Origin: Eulemur rufifrons
Taxonomy: Eukaryota; Chordata; Mammalia; Primates; Lemuridae
Length of the DNA: 64,000 bases
Direction of reading: 5' to 3'
Assembly (NCBI RefSeq): GCF_041146395.1
Contig: NC_090996.1
Span: 31,830,738-31,894,737 of the forward strand
The notes under the pieces are model-generated. The model did not search any database. It saw only the letters and a list, made by a program, of their open reading frames with translations, and was not told the origin of the DNA. The translations under genes and the position numbers were made by a program. Positions 1-11,722 of the stretch are shown here, in pieces; within the stretch, counting starts at the first letter, position 1, and each line of letters begins with the position of its first letter.

Positions 1-785
1 GCAGTGTTTAGGTGACAAACGGGAAAGGATTCTGGTGGGGTGAATCTGGAAAGGTTTTCTGAAGGTGATAAAACTCTGATCTTTGAGGGTGGAAAAAATA
101 TAAGGTTGAGTGGAAGGGAATTCAAGATAGAGAAATCCACGTAGACCAAAGCACAGGGTAAGCAGAGCGTGAAACACGAACAGGAAATGACAGTTCAGTT
201 ATGGAATGAGAACGGGAGTGACTAACAAAGGGAGATGAAAGTGGATAAAGCGTGAGGTTGACTGACAGGTACAGACACCGCTTTGCGTGGTGCGTAAGGA
301 CGCAGGGAGGTGTGCCTGTGTCGCGTGAGTCCCCGCCCTTCCGAGGCAGCAGCTCTGGACAGCAACGTCACCTCTCCCAAAAGGAGAGAGAGAGAACTCC
401 GGGCTAAGAGGCATTGACTTGGAACTCTGATTCGGGAAGATAAACCACAGGTTCTCCAATCTTCTTAAATGTGTAGTTTTCAACACTATCGGGATCAGTT
501 CTCAAGATACGAGGTTTCCACATCATTGCAGGTGAGTGTCATCGCAGTTAAAAGGGTCTTAATAAAACAAAAAGGGGTTTCAAGTAGCTCCAGTGAGGCA
601 AGTGAACAGGAAGAAATGGGACAACCCAAAATCCATAAAAATTATGCATTCAACTTGAATATTTATCCATGTGTTGCAAAGGCTGACAAAATAAAAAGAT
701 AACCAAAAATGCATTAAGTAAGAGGAGCTGTATAAAGTAGCATGTAGAGGATTATCGCTTTCAGGAGGGGGAAAAGAAAAGAGAT
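1..785. other. no recognised feature
   Basis: Non-repetitive-looking sequence with short open frames on both strands that show no known domain. I see no exon signals I would defend and no clear interspersed repeat. Confidence 0.4.
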
Positions 786-790
786 TTTTA

Positions 791-862
791 CACACACACA
801 CACACACACACATATATGTGTATAGATATATATATATATGTGGATATATATATCTCTGAGTC
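791..862. repeat. CA/TA simple repeat
   Basis: A run of CA dinucleotides passes directly into TA-rich alternating sequence. It is a microsatellite. The short frames across it that translate as Val-Cys or Ile-Tyr runs are artefacts of the repeat. Confidence 0.9.
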
Positions 863-1017
863 TATACCTAAGATATACTATTTCTGGAAATATACACAAG
901 ATACAAAACAGAAAAGAAAGATACAAAGGAAAGTGATAAGAAGTCATTGCTGCTGGAATGAGAAATGGGTAGAAAGGAGACTTATTTTTTCCCTCCATGC
1001 CATTATTATTGTATTTC

Positions 1018-1359
1018 TTTCTTTTTTTTTTTTTTTTTTGAGACAGAGTCTCGCTTTGTTGCCTGGGCTAGAGTGACTGCCGTGGCGTCAGTCTAGCTCA
1101 CAGCAACCTCAAACTCCTGGGCTTAAGCAATCCTCCTGCCTCAGCCTCCCGATTAGCTGGGACTACAGGCATGTGCCACCATGCCTGGCTAATTTTTTCT
1201 ATATATATTTTAGTTGTCCATATAATTTCTTTCTATTTTTAGTAGAGACGGGGGTCTCACTCTTGCTCAGGCTGGTCTCGAACTCCTGACCTTGAGCGAT
1301 CCACCCGCCTCGGCCTCCCAGAGTGCTAGGATTACAGGCGTGAGCCACCGCGCCTGGCC
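1018..1359 (-). mobile_element. Strepsirrhine-type Alu SINE, full length
   Basis: Read on the plus strand it starts with a T-run and 'gagacagagtctcgc' and ends 'gagccaccgcgcctggcc', so the element lies on the minus strand. The middle section and 'cagagtgctaggattacagg' are typical of lemur Alus as I know them. It is flanked by a perfect 14-bp target-site duplication, TATTATTGTATTTC, at 1004-1017 and 1360-1373. It is the youngest-looking Alu in the window. Confidence 0.95.
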
Positions 1360-1373
1360 TATTATTGTATTTC

Positions 1374-1686
1374 ATTATTTCATTTTATTCATTTGTTTAG
1401 AGACAAGGTCTCACTCTGTTGCCAGGCTGGAGTACAGTGGCGGCATGATCATACTTCACTGAAGCCTCGAACTCCTGGGCTCAAGTGATCCTCCTGCCTC
1501 AGCCTCCTGAGTAGCTAGGACTACAGACACAAGCCAGCACACTCAGCTAATTATTATTATTATTATTTTTGGAGATGGGGATCTTGCAATGTTGCCAGGC
1601 TGGTCTAGAACTCTTGGCTTCAATGAATCCTCCCACTCAGTCCTCCCAAAGTGCTGGGATCACAGTGTGAGCCACTGTGCCCGGCC
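1374..1686 (-). mobile_element. Older Alu (AluJ-like)
   Basis: Diverged dimeric Alu, minus strand, from 'gagacaaggtctcactctg' to 'gccactgtgcccggcc', with an ATT-repeat in the middle linker (about 1547-1567). The younger Alu on its left appears to have inserted in its T-rich tail. Subfamily is judged by eye only. Confidence 0.9.
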
Positions 1687-1821
1687 CCATATGCCATTTT
1701 ATACTTAGGAATGTTTAACAAATTTTAACATATTCAAATAATAATTTTTTTTAAAAAGGCCACCAGTACAAAAAGACTAATGGAGAAAATTAGCCAAACT
1801 TCTTTGGGAGGCAGTTTATGA

Positions 1822-2045
1822 TAATATTTAAAAGCACAGATTTAAGTTGGATTTTTGGATGTGAATTTCTCTTCTGACAATGGACAGGTATGTGACTTTG
1901 GGCAATTTATTTAATCTCCCTGTGATTACATCTTTTATGTGCAATAAGGATAGTAATAACAGTTACCTGTTGGGGTACTTAATTGAAGCATTAAATGAGA
2001 TGCTATGCACAAGGCATCAGCCCCATGCCTAGCACACAAGTATTA
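1822..2045 (+). mobile_element. MIR SINE
   Basis: Contains the MIR-like order of 'tatgtgactttgggcaa', 'aatctccctgtga', 'attaaatgagatgctatgcaca' and a 'cctagcacacaagta' end. Old and diverged. Confidence 0.75.
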
Positions 2046-2985
2046 CTGTAACATGGGCAACCATACTCCAAAGTAATGTAGCGTGACTGGTGCATTCACT
2101 GGTAGAGTCTCCCGGCTGGTGATTCAACTCAGATAACTTAGAGCCTTTTCTGAACAGAATTCAAACCTCTAGAACTGTGAGAGAAGTTTGTGCTCATTTG
2201 TCATGGCAACCCCTAGGAAACAAACACAATCCTCCATAGACCCTTTTAGCAAAAAGCAAACTGCAAGAACTGTGCCTACAGCCCTGTGGTACCCTTACCT
2301 TCATCCCAGATGTTGACCAGGAACATGATGTGTAATGAAGTAAAATTGCAGACATAGAAATACTTTGAAAATGGCTTTGTAAAATGTTTATAGCAGGGAC
2401 CATTTTTGTTTCAAAGGCAATCTTTTATGAAACTTCAAAATGTGCCTAAATAAGTGGTATGCCATTAGTACGTAATAGCCGCTCATTTATAAAGTCAACC
2501 AATAGCAGCTGTGTGGCTATTTTCATGAATGTATAATTTTGAAGTTCTTTAACAGACTTGAACAGTTCATGACGTTAAGATTAAAATATGTAGGGGGCCT
2601 TGAAGTCTTGACAAAATCTTGGGAATGTGAAAATCTCGGATCTAACAGACACACTCACTATACATACTTTGTATCAAAGTCAAGAAAGTGTGAGTCATTT
2701 ACCAGAGTCACCCAAGCTAGAGTAGGGTGGTGGTGACCAACCACAGGGTCCACCTGTAGAAAGATTGGAGCCGACTTCTGTGCTCTCTGCCTCATTGGTT
2801 CAAATATTTACCTATCTTAAGTAGCCATTAACATATGTAAGTATTCATGGACACAGTGAATATCACCATTTCTAATGGCCTCTCAACCCCTACCAAACCA
2901 TCTAAAGACCTCCACCATCCAAATGACTAGTAGCTTTATCAATTTATTGCCAATGATACTATTTTCCTCCCTCTCTGCCTTCCTC
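2046..2985. other. no recognised feature
   Basis: Unique-looking sequence of ordinary composition. The short open frames here have no recognisable domain and no repeat family was evident to me. Confidence 0.4.
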
Positions 2986-2989
2986 CCCT

Positions 2990-3480
2990 CCCCAGGTATT
3001 TCCTAAGTGCCTACTCTTCAGCGGACAGTCTTCTACATGCTGGGCAGAGAGAGACAAGTGAGGAGGCTGGAACACTCAGCTTGTGGTGTGTACATTCCAG
3101 TGGGCAGAAATAGGCGCTTGAGCAATTAAATGAAGAACTGATTTTAAAGAGCAGTAAATACTGATGAAGGAAGGAGACGCCTAGAAAAAAATGTTTCCTC
3201 CTTTAGTTGCTTTGTGGATGCCTAAAGGATAAGGAGCCAGTTCTTTAAAGAAGCAGGAGAACAACATCCCAAAGTAAAGCACAGAAGTGAAGCACAGTCC
3301 CTGAGGCTGGACTGAACTTGAGTGAGATCAAGGAAGAGAAAGGAAGAGTGTGGCTAGAAAAAGAAGAATGTGATAGCTAGATCCTACAAAGCCCGGCGGT
3401 TAAGGCAAGCACCTGGAGTGCATGCCAAGTGCAGATCAAAGACATAGAAATGTACCAAGCAGGGGAAAACTCAATCTGAC
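2990..3480 (-). mobile_element. L2 LINE fragment
   Basis: The sequence 'gtatttcctaagtgcctact...acatgctgggcagagag' followed by 'gtacattccagtgggcagaaa' is the reverse complement of the L2 3' end. Weaker similarity to upstream L2 sequence continues ('ccctgaggctggactgaac', 'gatcctacaaagcccggcg'). Confidence 0.6.
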
Positions 3481-3484
3481 TTCC

Positions 3485-4855
3485 CTTTTCAAAATATTCC
3501 TTCTTCTGATTCACCTTTTCTTAGGCACTTTGGAGGCAGTTGAGATATTTAACCTTAAATATTAACCTGGTCATTAATATCAACCTAGTCATTTAACGCC
3601 ATCCTATGTTTTATGTTATGTTTCCTGAGCAGATCATCTGTAACTTTACGAGCTACCCGCCCCCCCACACACACACACCTTCCCTTCAGCTAAATTAACA
3701 GAAACAGTTTCATACAGAACTGCTTTCCTTACAGTAAGTGGAGGCATATTTTGCAGTCTCTTAACTGTCTTATTTCATTGACTGAAGTTGATGTCTTCAT
3801 AAATATCTTTTAAAAAAAAATTCCTCCAAACAGGATGGACTTGTGCATCTTCTGATGCATGGCCAGCTTGGGTCAAAATTAATCCGAGGTGGGAAGGTGG
3901 GAAGCCATCAATATTTTAGCACATATCATCTCTGGAATTATGGTGTTCCCTCCCTCACTTCTGGATTAATAACATTTGGCTTTATGATCTCTTCACTGGG
4001 GGGGTGGGGCAGGGGTTTATCTACTTGGGAGACACATAAAATGTTCATCCTCATTTTTCAGACACACACACTGTACGTCCCCAGAGCACTATTAAAATGA
4101 GCTGCATAATCTTTGGAAATTGATTCAAAGAAAACAGATGCCAGTTTTTCTAGATGCAAGGACATTTTTACTCTGCCAAATCTCCTAACACTTTCATTAG
4201 AAAACAAATATTTGGCTTTGTAGAAGCTGGTCGATAACCTTGGTGAGAGAAGTGAGAGCAGAACTTTTAATTCCCAGGCTTAGACGTCCAGGAGCCCTGC
4301 ACAAGGGCAGTTCCCCGTCCACGAACCCTAATTTAACAGGACCCAGACAGGGAATTAAAACGGGCCAGTGACAGGGCTTCATGTCCTCATGTCAACCCTA
4401 ACCCTCCATTTTCAGATGTGAGGATTCCTCATTCTTTAGCGTCAAGAATCATAATTCTATACGAGGCAGAAATCATTTTTAGATCATTTGGAATTTAAGT
4501 TCAAGTCCCAGATACTGCAATTTATTTTTCTGATTACCCAAACAAGGCTATAATCAGCAGGGAGTTCCCAGACTGGCCTGTGAGTACTTCTTTGAAGCAC
4601 AATATGGCCTTAACATGCATGATTGCTGGTGTTTTAAGGAAGGAAAATAAAAAAGGAAGGTGAAACAGGAAGGAAGGAAGGAAGGAAGATAGGTTGGTTG
4701 GTTTAACTAAAACTCAATGAGGAGGAGACATGCAATGAACAGTGGAATGTCTGAAAGGGATGTCTTGAGCTTCAGACATTAACATATCCAACCTTTAAAA
4801 ATGTGCGCACATCTTCTCCATGACCCATGAGTGTCAATAACATGGGCTTTAAGTG
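3485..4855. other. no recognised gene; small simple repeats
   Basis: Holds a C-run with CA repeat (about 3660-3679) and a GGAA-type repeat (about 4660-4690). Two adjacent TAACCC-like units occur near 4396. Nothing else recognised. Confidence 0.4.
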
Positions 4856-4859
4856 TTTC

Positions 4860-5250
4860 CACCATGATGTCTTTTTGCTATAATTTAAGCAATATCCATT
4901 GTTAGATATTTTTATGCCTTCGTTTATTCACAATTATAGAAAAAATAACACTGTGAACATCCAGCAAATCTATGTTCCCCACCTGCTTGACTGTTACCAG
5001 CCTCCATTCCTGGAATTACTTGATTAAAGGATCTAAATATTATAAAAAGGTCTTGATACAAATTGACAAATTATCTTTCAGAAAATTTATGCCAATTTAC
5101 ATCTCTCTGGTGGCTTTGGAATTGTATTTTCGCCACACTGTTTCCAACACTGGGTATCTACACCACAGTAATTTTATCGTTGTTCTTTTATTTTCCTCTG
5201 ATGTCCTTTGAGGGAATTCCCTCTGTGCCAATATACCCAGTGTGATGGGA
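4860..5250 (-). mobile_element. L1M-type LINE 3' fragment
   Basis: The order of motifs matches a reverse-oriented old L1 3' region: 'cactgtgaacatccagcaaa', 'cttgattaaaggatctaaat', 'tgacaaattatctttcag' and 'gccaatttacatctctctgg'. The end toward 5250 is uncertain. Confidence 0.6.
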
Positions 5251-5254
5251 TTAC

Positions 5255-6085
5255 TGGTCAGAGGCCCTGGGCTCACCAAACGAAGGGGGCAGGCACTTGA
5301 CGCAAACTAGGGAACTGGAAGGCTGAAAACTGATAGGATTCATTCATTCTTGTGTTAGCACAGAATTCAGCAGGGTTCCTCAATAATGAGGCTTCCAGAA
5401 CTGCCCCGGCTCTTCCCCTATCCAATGCCAGTCCTTCTGCCCTTCCCTTCAATCCATGGGCGTCCACGTATCTTTCTAATAAATTCCCTTTTTCTCAGAT
5501 TAGCTTAGAAATAAATAGTCCTGTCAATACAGCAGTTAGGTTGAATAATTTTATTTTAGAATTTTTTTTTTTTTTACCAAGTGTCCATAGACTGTGTGTC
5601 AAGTAAGACCCTTAATATAATGAACCAGATTTTTTTAAATTAGTAATTTATAGTCTACGTATTTCTCAACATATAAACTCATGACCCTCCGGGAAAGGTG
5701 GACAAATATGAGTTCCTCACAAGGATTCAGTAGTTTTCTGAACCACCTATTATGAAAGGCCACAATTGAGCCACCTACAAAATGATAATATCAAAACCCT
5801 CAGATCAACATCACTTTACAACCTTAATGCATCATTGCTTTAAAAAGCATCTGCTTCTATAACTTTAGTAGCTCCTAATTTAAAGAAAAGTTGTTACATA
5901 CTCCAAGATACAAAGGACAGCCATATAAGGGAACCCTAGGTACTCTGCAAAGTACGGCGATCTCTGAACATGCCTGGTCTCTGGCCAAAGAATAAGAAAC
6001 GAGGGACTGGTGGGAACACATAAATGGGCTCTCAATATTTATTTTTATTCTTCTCATAGGAAGTGAGGCTGGTGGCTTGCTTGCT
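5255..6085. other. no recognised feature
   Basis: No repeat family, RNA gene or exon that I can support. Contains a T-run near 5560-5575. Confidence 0.4.
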
Positions 6086-6089
6086 GTCA

Positions 6090-6290
6090 TTCCTACTAAT
6101 CCAAGGCAGATGTTCAGTCACTGCAATGGGGTAGTTCAGAGCACAGTTCTGGCAAATGTTAGCTGTCTGCATCAGGATAAGTCCTTTAATCTCTCTAACT
6201 CTCAGTTTTATAACACGGAGATAACAAAGCCCCATAGAGATCAGGTGAGAAAATGTATATCGAGTTGCTAATACGGATTCAGGCATAGAA
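6090..6290 (+). mobile_element. MIR SINE (diverged)
   Basis: The stretch 'gggtagttcagagcacagtt' to 'aatctctctaactctcagtt' and 'gagataacaaagccccatag' follows the order of a MIR core. Confidence 0.55.
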
Positions 6291-6294
6291 GGGG

Positions 6295-9080
6295 TGATGG
6301 GTAACCGGTAATTCTTGCAGAATTTTCATCCGAAATGAATATTCTCCAGATTTTTCCGAAGAGGAGGGCACTGTATGGAGAGCCCTCCCAGGCCACACCC
6401 GAATGTACAGAATTTCTTCTCCCAAAGAAAGTTCTGTCAACTGCAGTGACAACAGAATGCAACAGCATCACCTAACTGTTCCCATTTTACCCTTTCTGGT
6501 GCACAAAACACTCCCACAGACGTTTGCATTTCATCTTCAGGCAACCTGGAGGGGTAGGCAGGGCAGGGATTATCCATCCCATTTTAAAGACACATCACTC
6601 AGAGGTTCCCTCCCCTCCCGACTGCAGAGCCGTTCAGCTGGTTTGGCAAAGCAAGTTTTCCACTTTACACCTGCATACGGTGGGTGGCAGCTTCTCATCG
6701 AGAAGGGAGAAAGTACTTAAACTAAAGCATTTAACTTCTCACAGTCTTTGGGAGCCCACTGAGAAAATACTTTCCCCTTCATTTTCCGGCCACCCTAGGT
6801 GGTAAGTCAGGGAGAAAATGTGCGTGTGGCTGAACTCTGGCCAAGTGCCAGCCCTGTCTCTGCTGGCTCCAGGGAAGAATGGGGCACAACTTTTACTACT
6901 TCTGCAAGAAATATATATATGGGGGGGGGGAGATATACAGAGATATTGTTAATAATATATGCACACAAATAAAATTATTATATATAATTCAAAGAGCGGT
7001 GACTTCGGGCAACCCTTAAAGGCACACACTAGGGCAAACGCGGGGAGACCCGAGAGCTGAGGAAGTGAGAATGGGCTGAACTCCATCTTCCTAGGAATGG
7101 CCCGAGAAGTATCTACAGCAAAGCAGTAAACAGAGCAAGATTTTGATTTGGATCAGGTCTACATGATCCTAGGAAAACTTTAAAATTACTGCCCCTCAGT
7201 GTGCCCCCATCTATAAACTAGAAACAGATTCATTTAAATATAATAACACATGCTGATCACCCTCCTGGTCCAAGACCACTTCACTCTTTCTTTTCCAGCA
7301 AGCCACAAATTGACACCTACTGTGAGCCTTGAGATGGAACAGTGAATCTGTCAGTTTGCCCTTTCCCCAGAAAGCTTACCCTGCGATGTTGGGTTTTAGT
7401 CCCCCTTTAAGTCAGATTATAACCTCACTTAACTACCACTGCCTTCTTAAATGGTGCACGGTGTTTGGACCAGGCAACCTTCAATTTAATCAACAAACCC
7501 TTGTCACAAGTATCAGCCATGCGGTGGACTATCAATCTCATTCACTTAGACTTCCTAGCAAACAAATCCATATTTCTCCATCCACTGCAGAAACAGTGAC
7601 ATTCGAGGGGAGAAAAGAGACTAAGAAAATCTACAACCTGAATTGGCCCAGCAGACCCAGGAACGTACAGGAACATGCCAGAGTCACAGAGGCATCGAGC
7701 ACCTCATTTAACGCAGTGCGTTGCAGAAGTGGTCATCACCACCATCCCCACCAGTATTACCGCCTAGACCCTACAGCAAATGTATTTTTCATACCATCTA
7801 TGGCCATGTGCTTTTTAAGAATTGCAAAATAAAATAGTAACCAACAAAGAAAAGCCAAAATTTTACTACTTGGCAAAATCCTGGGCATGAAGGGATGTGG
7901 CAGAGAGCGGGGGAGGGCGATTTTGGAACCTAGTGCAGCACGGACACAATAGTAGGTGAAGACCGGCTTTGTCATCAAGAACGGGGAACAAGAAAGTGGC
8001 CATTTTATTTCAGCCATCAAGTCCTGTCTGGGGGGTGGGGGTGGGCTTAAGGGTCACAGGGATTAAACGCCCAGGAAAAGCACTCTCTGAAATACAAAGC
8101 ACTTCTAAATTCTCCTTGAATATAAACCCTCGAATCCTCAGCAGCGTGGGTGGAGAGTAACTGCTGCCAGGGAGAAGCCCGTCAGGAGATGGGAGATGCT
8201 GGTGTCAGAAACGAGAACTCTCCATTTCTCCGTCCAGCTGGGAAGGAGAAAAAGAGGCTTTGGGGAGTAATTAACTGTCATACATAAGATTAATTGACGA
8301 CCCTCCAGTTCTGCCCCAAACACAGATGTATTGGGATCCGGACGCAACCTTGAATACTAAAGGTGAAGGGAGAACAGTTATTTCTGGATCCTAGCAAACT
8401 GAATATGCAGAGTTGTGGGCGATGTCAAAATGTAAGCCGTGGAGCAGGGAAAGGCCATACATCATCACGCCCTTCCATAAAGTGGCTTGTCAGAAATGAG
8501 CCAAGGACCTAAATTAGGAACCAGCCTGTGCTGGGAAGTTTCTCGGTAACAACTGGTCCACAACAAGCCGGCTGTCCTGTTACTCAGGCTTGGACACACT
8601 TCTGCCACATGTTTCCACCTCTCTATTTGAATAAAGAGGCTAAAAGAAAAATTCATTCTGTTGGTGTTTATACCAGTACGAGTTGATGCTCACAGCTTCC
8701 GATCTTGCCTGGTACTTTATCTCTGACCCTACAGCAAGTCTTGTCGGGAAAGAGGGTAGTTTTCCCCAGAAGATAACAGTGTGCTAAGATTGGGGCTCTT
8801 TCTCCAAGGTGACATCCCATAATAACCCATTGTGTGCCTATCCTCATACCTGGGCAGGTTTTGCTGTTGCAAACTTCTCTACTAACCATTGGTGGAATTA
8901 TTAGTTCATGTACGCATTTTTATCTAAGTCATCTAAATCCAGAACGAGAATGGAGAAAACAAGATTTTTCATTTTATTTCCAAATAGCACCACAAATGAT
9001 TGGTGGTGAGTTATCGAAATCCTGACAACAAACAGCTTGTCTCCCAGTGCCTTTTGCAGTGAAACATTCTTTTCCAATTC
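6295..9080. other. no recognised gene; unassigned sequence
   Basis: Long stretch without an element I can name. It includes an AT repeat followed by a run of ten G (about 6910-6930). A 167-codon open frame at 7329-7832 has no recognisable domain and no splice or homology support. A partial L2-like trace may lie near 7300-7340. Confidence 0.35.
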
Positions 9081-9084
9081 CATA

Positions 9085-10060
9085 AAAGTGTTGGGCTTTA
9101 TTTATGAACTAATCACTATGCATGTCACAAAGTGCTAGGGTTATAAAAGTGAATAAACCTTATACTTGAAGAGCTTTTCCTCTGAAAGGACAGACACTTT
9201 TAAACATATAAGCATAAAATAATCATAATAATAGAGCAGCAGACACCTGCTGTTAAAAATTAAGTGTTCTACAATCACCATTTTATTATCCTCACAACTA
9301 TATGACGTGGGTTTGGGTTTGAAGCTTAGGTCTATTTAAATGAAGAAACTGAGACTCAGATAGGTAACTGTAGCTTATCCAAAGTCACACATTCAGTACC
9401 AGGCAGAGCTGAAGTTTAAAGCCAAGAAGTCTAAATACAGGGCTCGGGTATTTCTGTAGAGATATATAAAAAGAATACTTATTTCATAGACTTATTTTAT
9501 CTTGGAGAGTCAGGGAATATTTTGCAAAGCTGACATTTGAGCTAGGTATGAAAGTATAGAGCAAAAGTTACGCAGGTGGAGATTAGGGGAACTTCACGTG
9601 GATGGAGGAGGTCTTCCAGAGAAAGAAAATAGCAGACGTGATTACGTTTAAGACTGACACTAGTTCAGTACAGTGGAGGTATGGAGTATGGAGTAGGCTG
9701 AAGTGGAAACAGGGGAGGGCTTTGAGAAATGGAATAAAGCAGGCAGATTAGGGTGATAATTTGGACTCAATTCTGTAGGCATGAAGAATAATCGAAGGGT
9801 TTTGGTCAGTAAAAAGGCTCCTCTAGGAGAAAATTATTCTTTTTAAGCAGAGGTTCATAAATGGCTGGTTTCAAGGGGTGACTTGAGAACAGTCTAATTG
9901 GTCATTTGGGTGTGAACAGAAGAGTAGATAGCCCATTAGTCTAAGGCTTAGACTCTAAGAAAAAAATACACGGAACCAAAATGGGAGGACTCTAAATCTC
10001 AGTCTCATAAGTTTGGTATTGATGTTGTGCTCAACCGGGAATTTCTGAAGGTTGCTTGAG
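9085..10060 (-). mobile_element. L2 LINE, interrupted by a MIR
   Basis: Reverse-oriented L2 3' end ('aatcactatgcatgtcacaaagtgctagg') and then, after the MIR at 9258-9440, further L2-like text ('gctgacatttgagctaggta', 'gggagggctttgagaaatgg', 'gactcaattctgtaggcatg'). The join is inferred from the order of the pieces. Confidence 0.6.
9258..9440 (-). mobile_element. MIR SINE
   Basis: 'cattttattatcctcacaac' followed by 'gaagaaactgagactcagat' and 'ccaaagtcacacattcagta' is the reverse complement of the MIR core and 3' part. Confidence 0.8.
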
Positions 10061-10139
10061 GACAAGACTGAACAAGTACTGTGTCTGAGGAAGGTAAACC
10101 CAGCGGCTGAGTGCACAGTGGATTGATCGGGAGAGAAAG

Positions 10140-10310
10140 AGTCAAGTAAGCCCTCTATGTCTCAGCATCCTTGTCTACAAAACGAGAAGGAAATGACTGG
10201 TCTCGTACAGAGTGAGGATTACAGGAGAAAATGAATGTTAAGTTTTTACCATGGTACCTAGAACATAGTAAACCATTAATATGCACTCAGTTCCTTCCTT
10301 TCTTTCCTTC
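10140..10310 (+). mobile_element. MIR SINE 3' part
   Basis: 'tctcagcatccttgtctaca', 'agtgaggattacaggagaaa' and 'acctagaacatagtaaacca' fit the 3' half of MIR. Confidence 0.6.
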
Positions 10311-10384
10311 TCTTAAATTATTGAAGCCTTTGTCAAACTGGTCCCCCTATTACTAGTGCTATTATGTTGCTGTTCTTGCTCTTG

Positions 10385-10473
10385 TCCTTCTTCCTCTTCC
10401 TCCCCTTCTCCTCCTCTCCCTCCCCCCCCTTTCTTTTCCTTCATCTCCCTCCCTTTTTCTCCTCTTCTTCCTC
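10385..10473. repeat. Homopyrimidine tract
   Basis: 10385-10442 is 58 bases of C and T only. After a single A at 10443 there are 30 more pyrimidines to 10473. The plus strand is pyrimidine and the minus strand purine. Confidence 0.95.
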
Positions 10474-10479
10474 ATTACA

Positions 10480-11555
10480 AAAATAATTATTATTATTGGG
10501 AATTTCAGGACTGCACGGGGGCAGGGGGGCGGGAATCCTTGAGTAACAAACACTCTAGGAGAGAGAGTTTTTGCTGTCCTATTACAGATGGATTAGACAC
10601 AAAGGACATGTGACATGGAACATAGAGAGTGTATCCATCCACATGCCCCATGCTTCCAACTGCCAAAGCATGTTTACAAACATCACTGGGATAAAAATAA
10701 AAGACTGTGAATAGATGGCTGCTTTTAAATGGAAAATAATTTCGTGGAGCTAAGTGAGATCTCAGTAGAGGCCTCAACCTTGCACCTGAAGGAGTGTGGC
10801 GTGGACACAAGCAGGTCCTCCCACTCTCTGGAAGAGGGAAGCTATGAAGCCTCTAGACCATACTCCAGAGACTCTCGGGAGGTCAAATGCAGATAAATAG
10901 GGTATGATGAGGTGGAGAGAGAGTGCCAGCATGTGTGTCATGAATAGCAGCTATTTTTAAGCAAACAGTATCCCCAAAGGATGAAGTATATGGCTTCTTC
11001 TAAGTGGCTCAAAATCAGAAAGAGCACTGGGCTGAGCATGGCATCTAAGGCTCATTATTTCTGGTTCTCCATTCCAGAAAGTCTCATTCTCAAAGTTCAA
11101 TGACTATGGGCTTAAAGGGAAACATGGTCCATGTCTTGGGGCACTGATTCCCTAAGAGGTGGACATGAGCAATTTGCAAAGCTCACTGGGCCTCCTCCAT
11201 CTTTATTTGCCCTGTTTCCATCCTTCCCAGCAGCCCCTGTTCCCCATTTTGAGATCTCTTTCAGCCTGACTCTCCCTCAAGCGCCAGCATTGAATCATGT
11301 GACCCAGACTAAGCCAATGAGATGATACCCTGCTCTTGCTCCCACTGATTGGCTCTCCTGTGGCCATGGAAACAAAGATGGCAGCATCAGGGTCTCCCGA
11401 CTTTTACCCAGAGTGAGAAGACCAGTGTGCTCTCTCTTCCCCTGAAAGTGTGATGTGTGGATATGAGGCTTTGAGGGGACACTATCTGAGCACAAAGCTG
11501 GTCCCCCAAAGGGGAGAAGCCGAGAGAATCACTGCCAGCAGTGCAGTCCTAACAA
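10480..11555. other. no recognised gene
   Basis: No element I can name with confidence. 11290-11365 ('gtgacccagactaagccaat') resembles sequence found in some old LTRs, but too weakly to call. Confidence 0.35.
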
Positions 11556-11557
11556 TG

Positions 11558-11722
11558 GCTGCCACCTACTGGACACCTGCTACGTGGCAACCACTGTGCT
11601 ATGTGCCCAATATTCACCAGCTCATTTCATCTTACCTAAACCCCACTGTGCTAGGCACTATTGCTCTCATTAGTCTAGAGATGAGGTCAGTGAAGCTTAG
11701 AGACGCAGCCAAGATTTCACCT
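11558..11722 (-). mobile_element. MIR SINE (diverged)
   Basis: 'gccacctactggacacctgc', 'cactgtgctatgtgcccaat', 'caccagctcatttcatctta' and 'gagatgaggtcagtgaagct' fit a reverse-oriented MIR. Confidence 0.65.

Noticed and set aside
4394..4406. TAACCC-like telomere repeat
   Set aside because: Only two adjacent units; chance or too short for an interstitial telomeric array.
7329..7832. 167-codon open frame on the plus strand
   Set aside because: No recognisable domain, no supporting splice or promoter signals and unremarkable codon content. A frame of this length can occur by chance in 64 kb.
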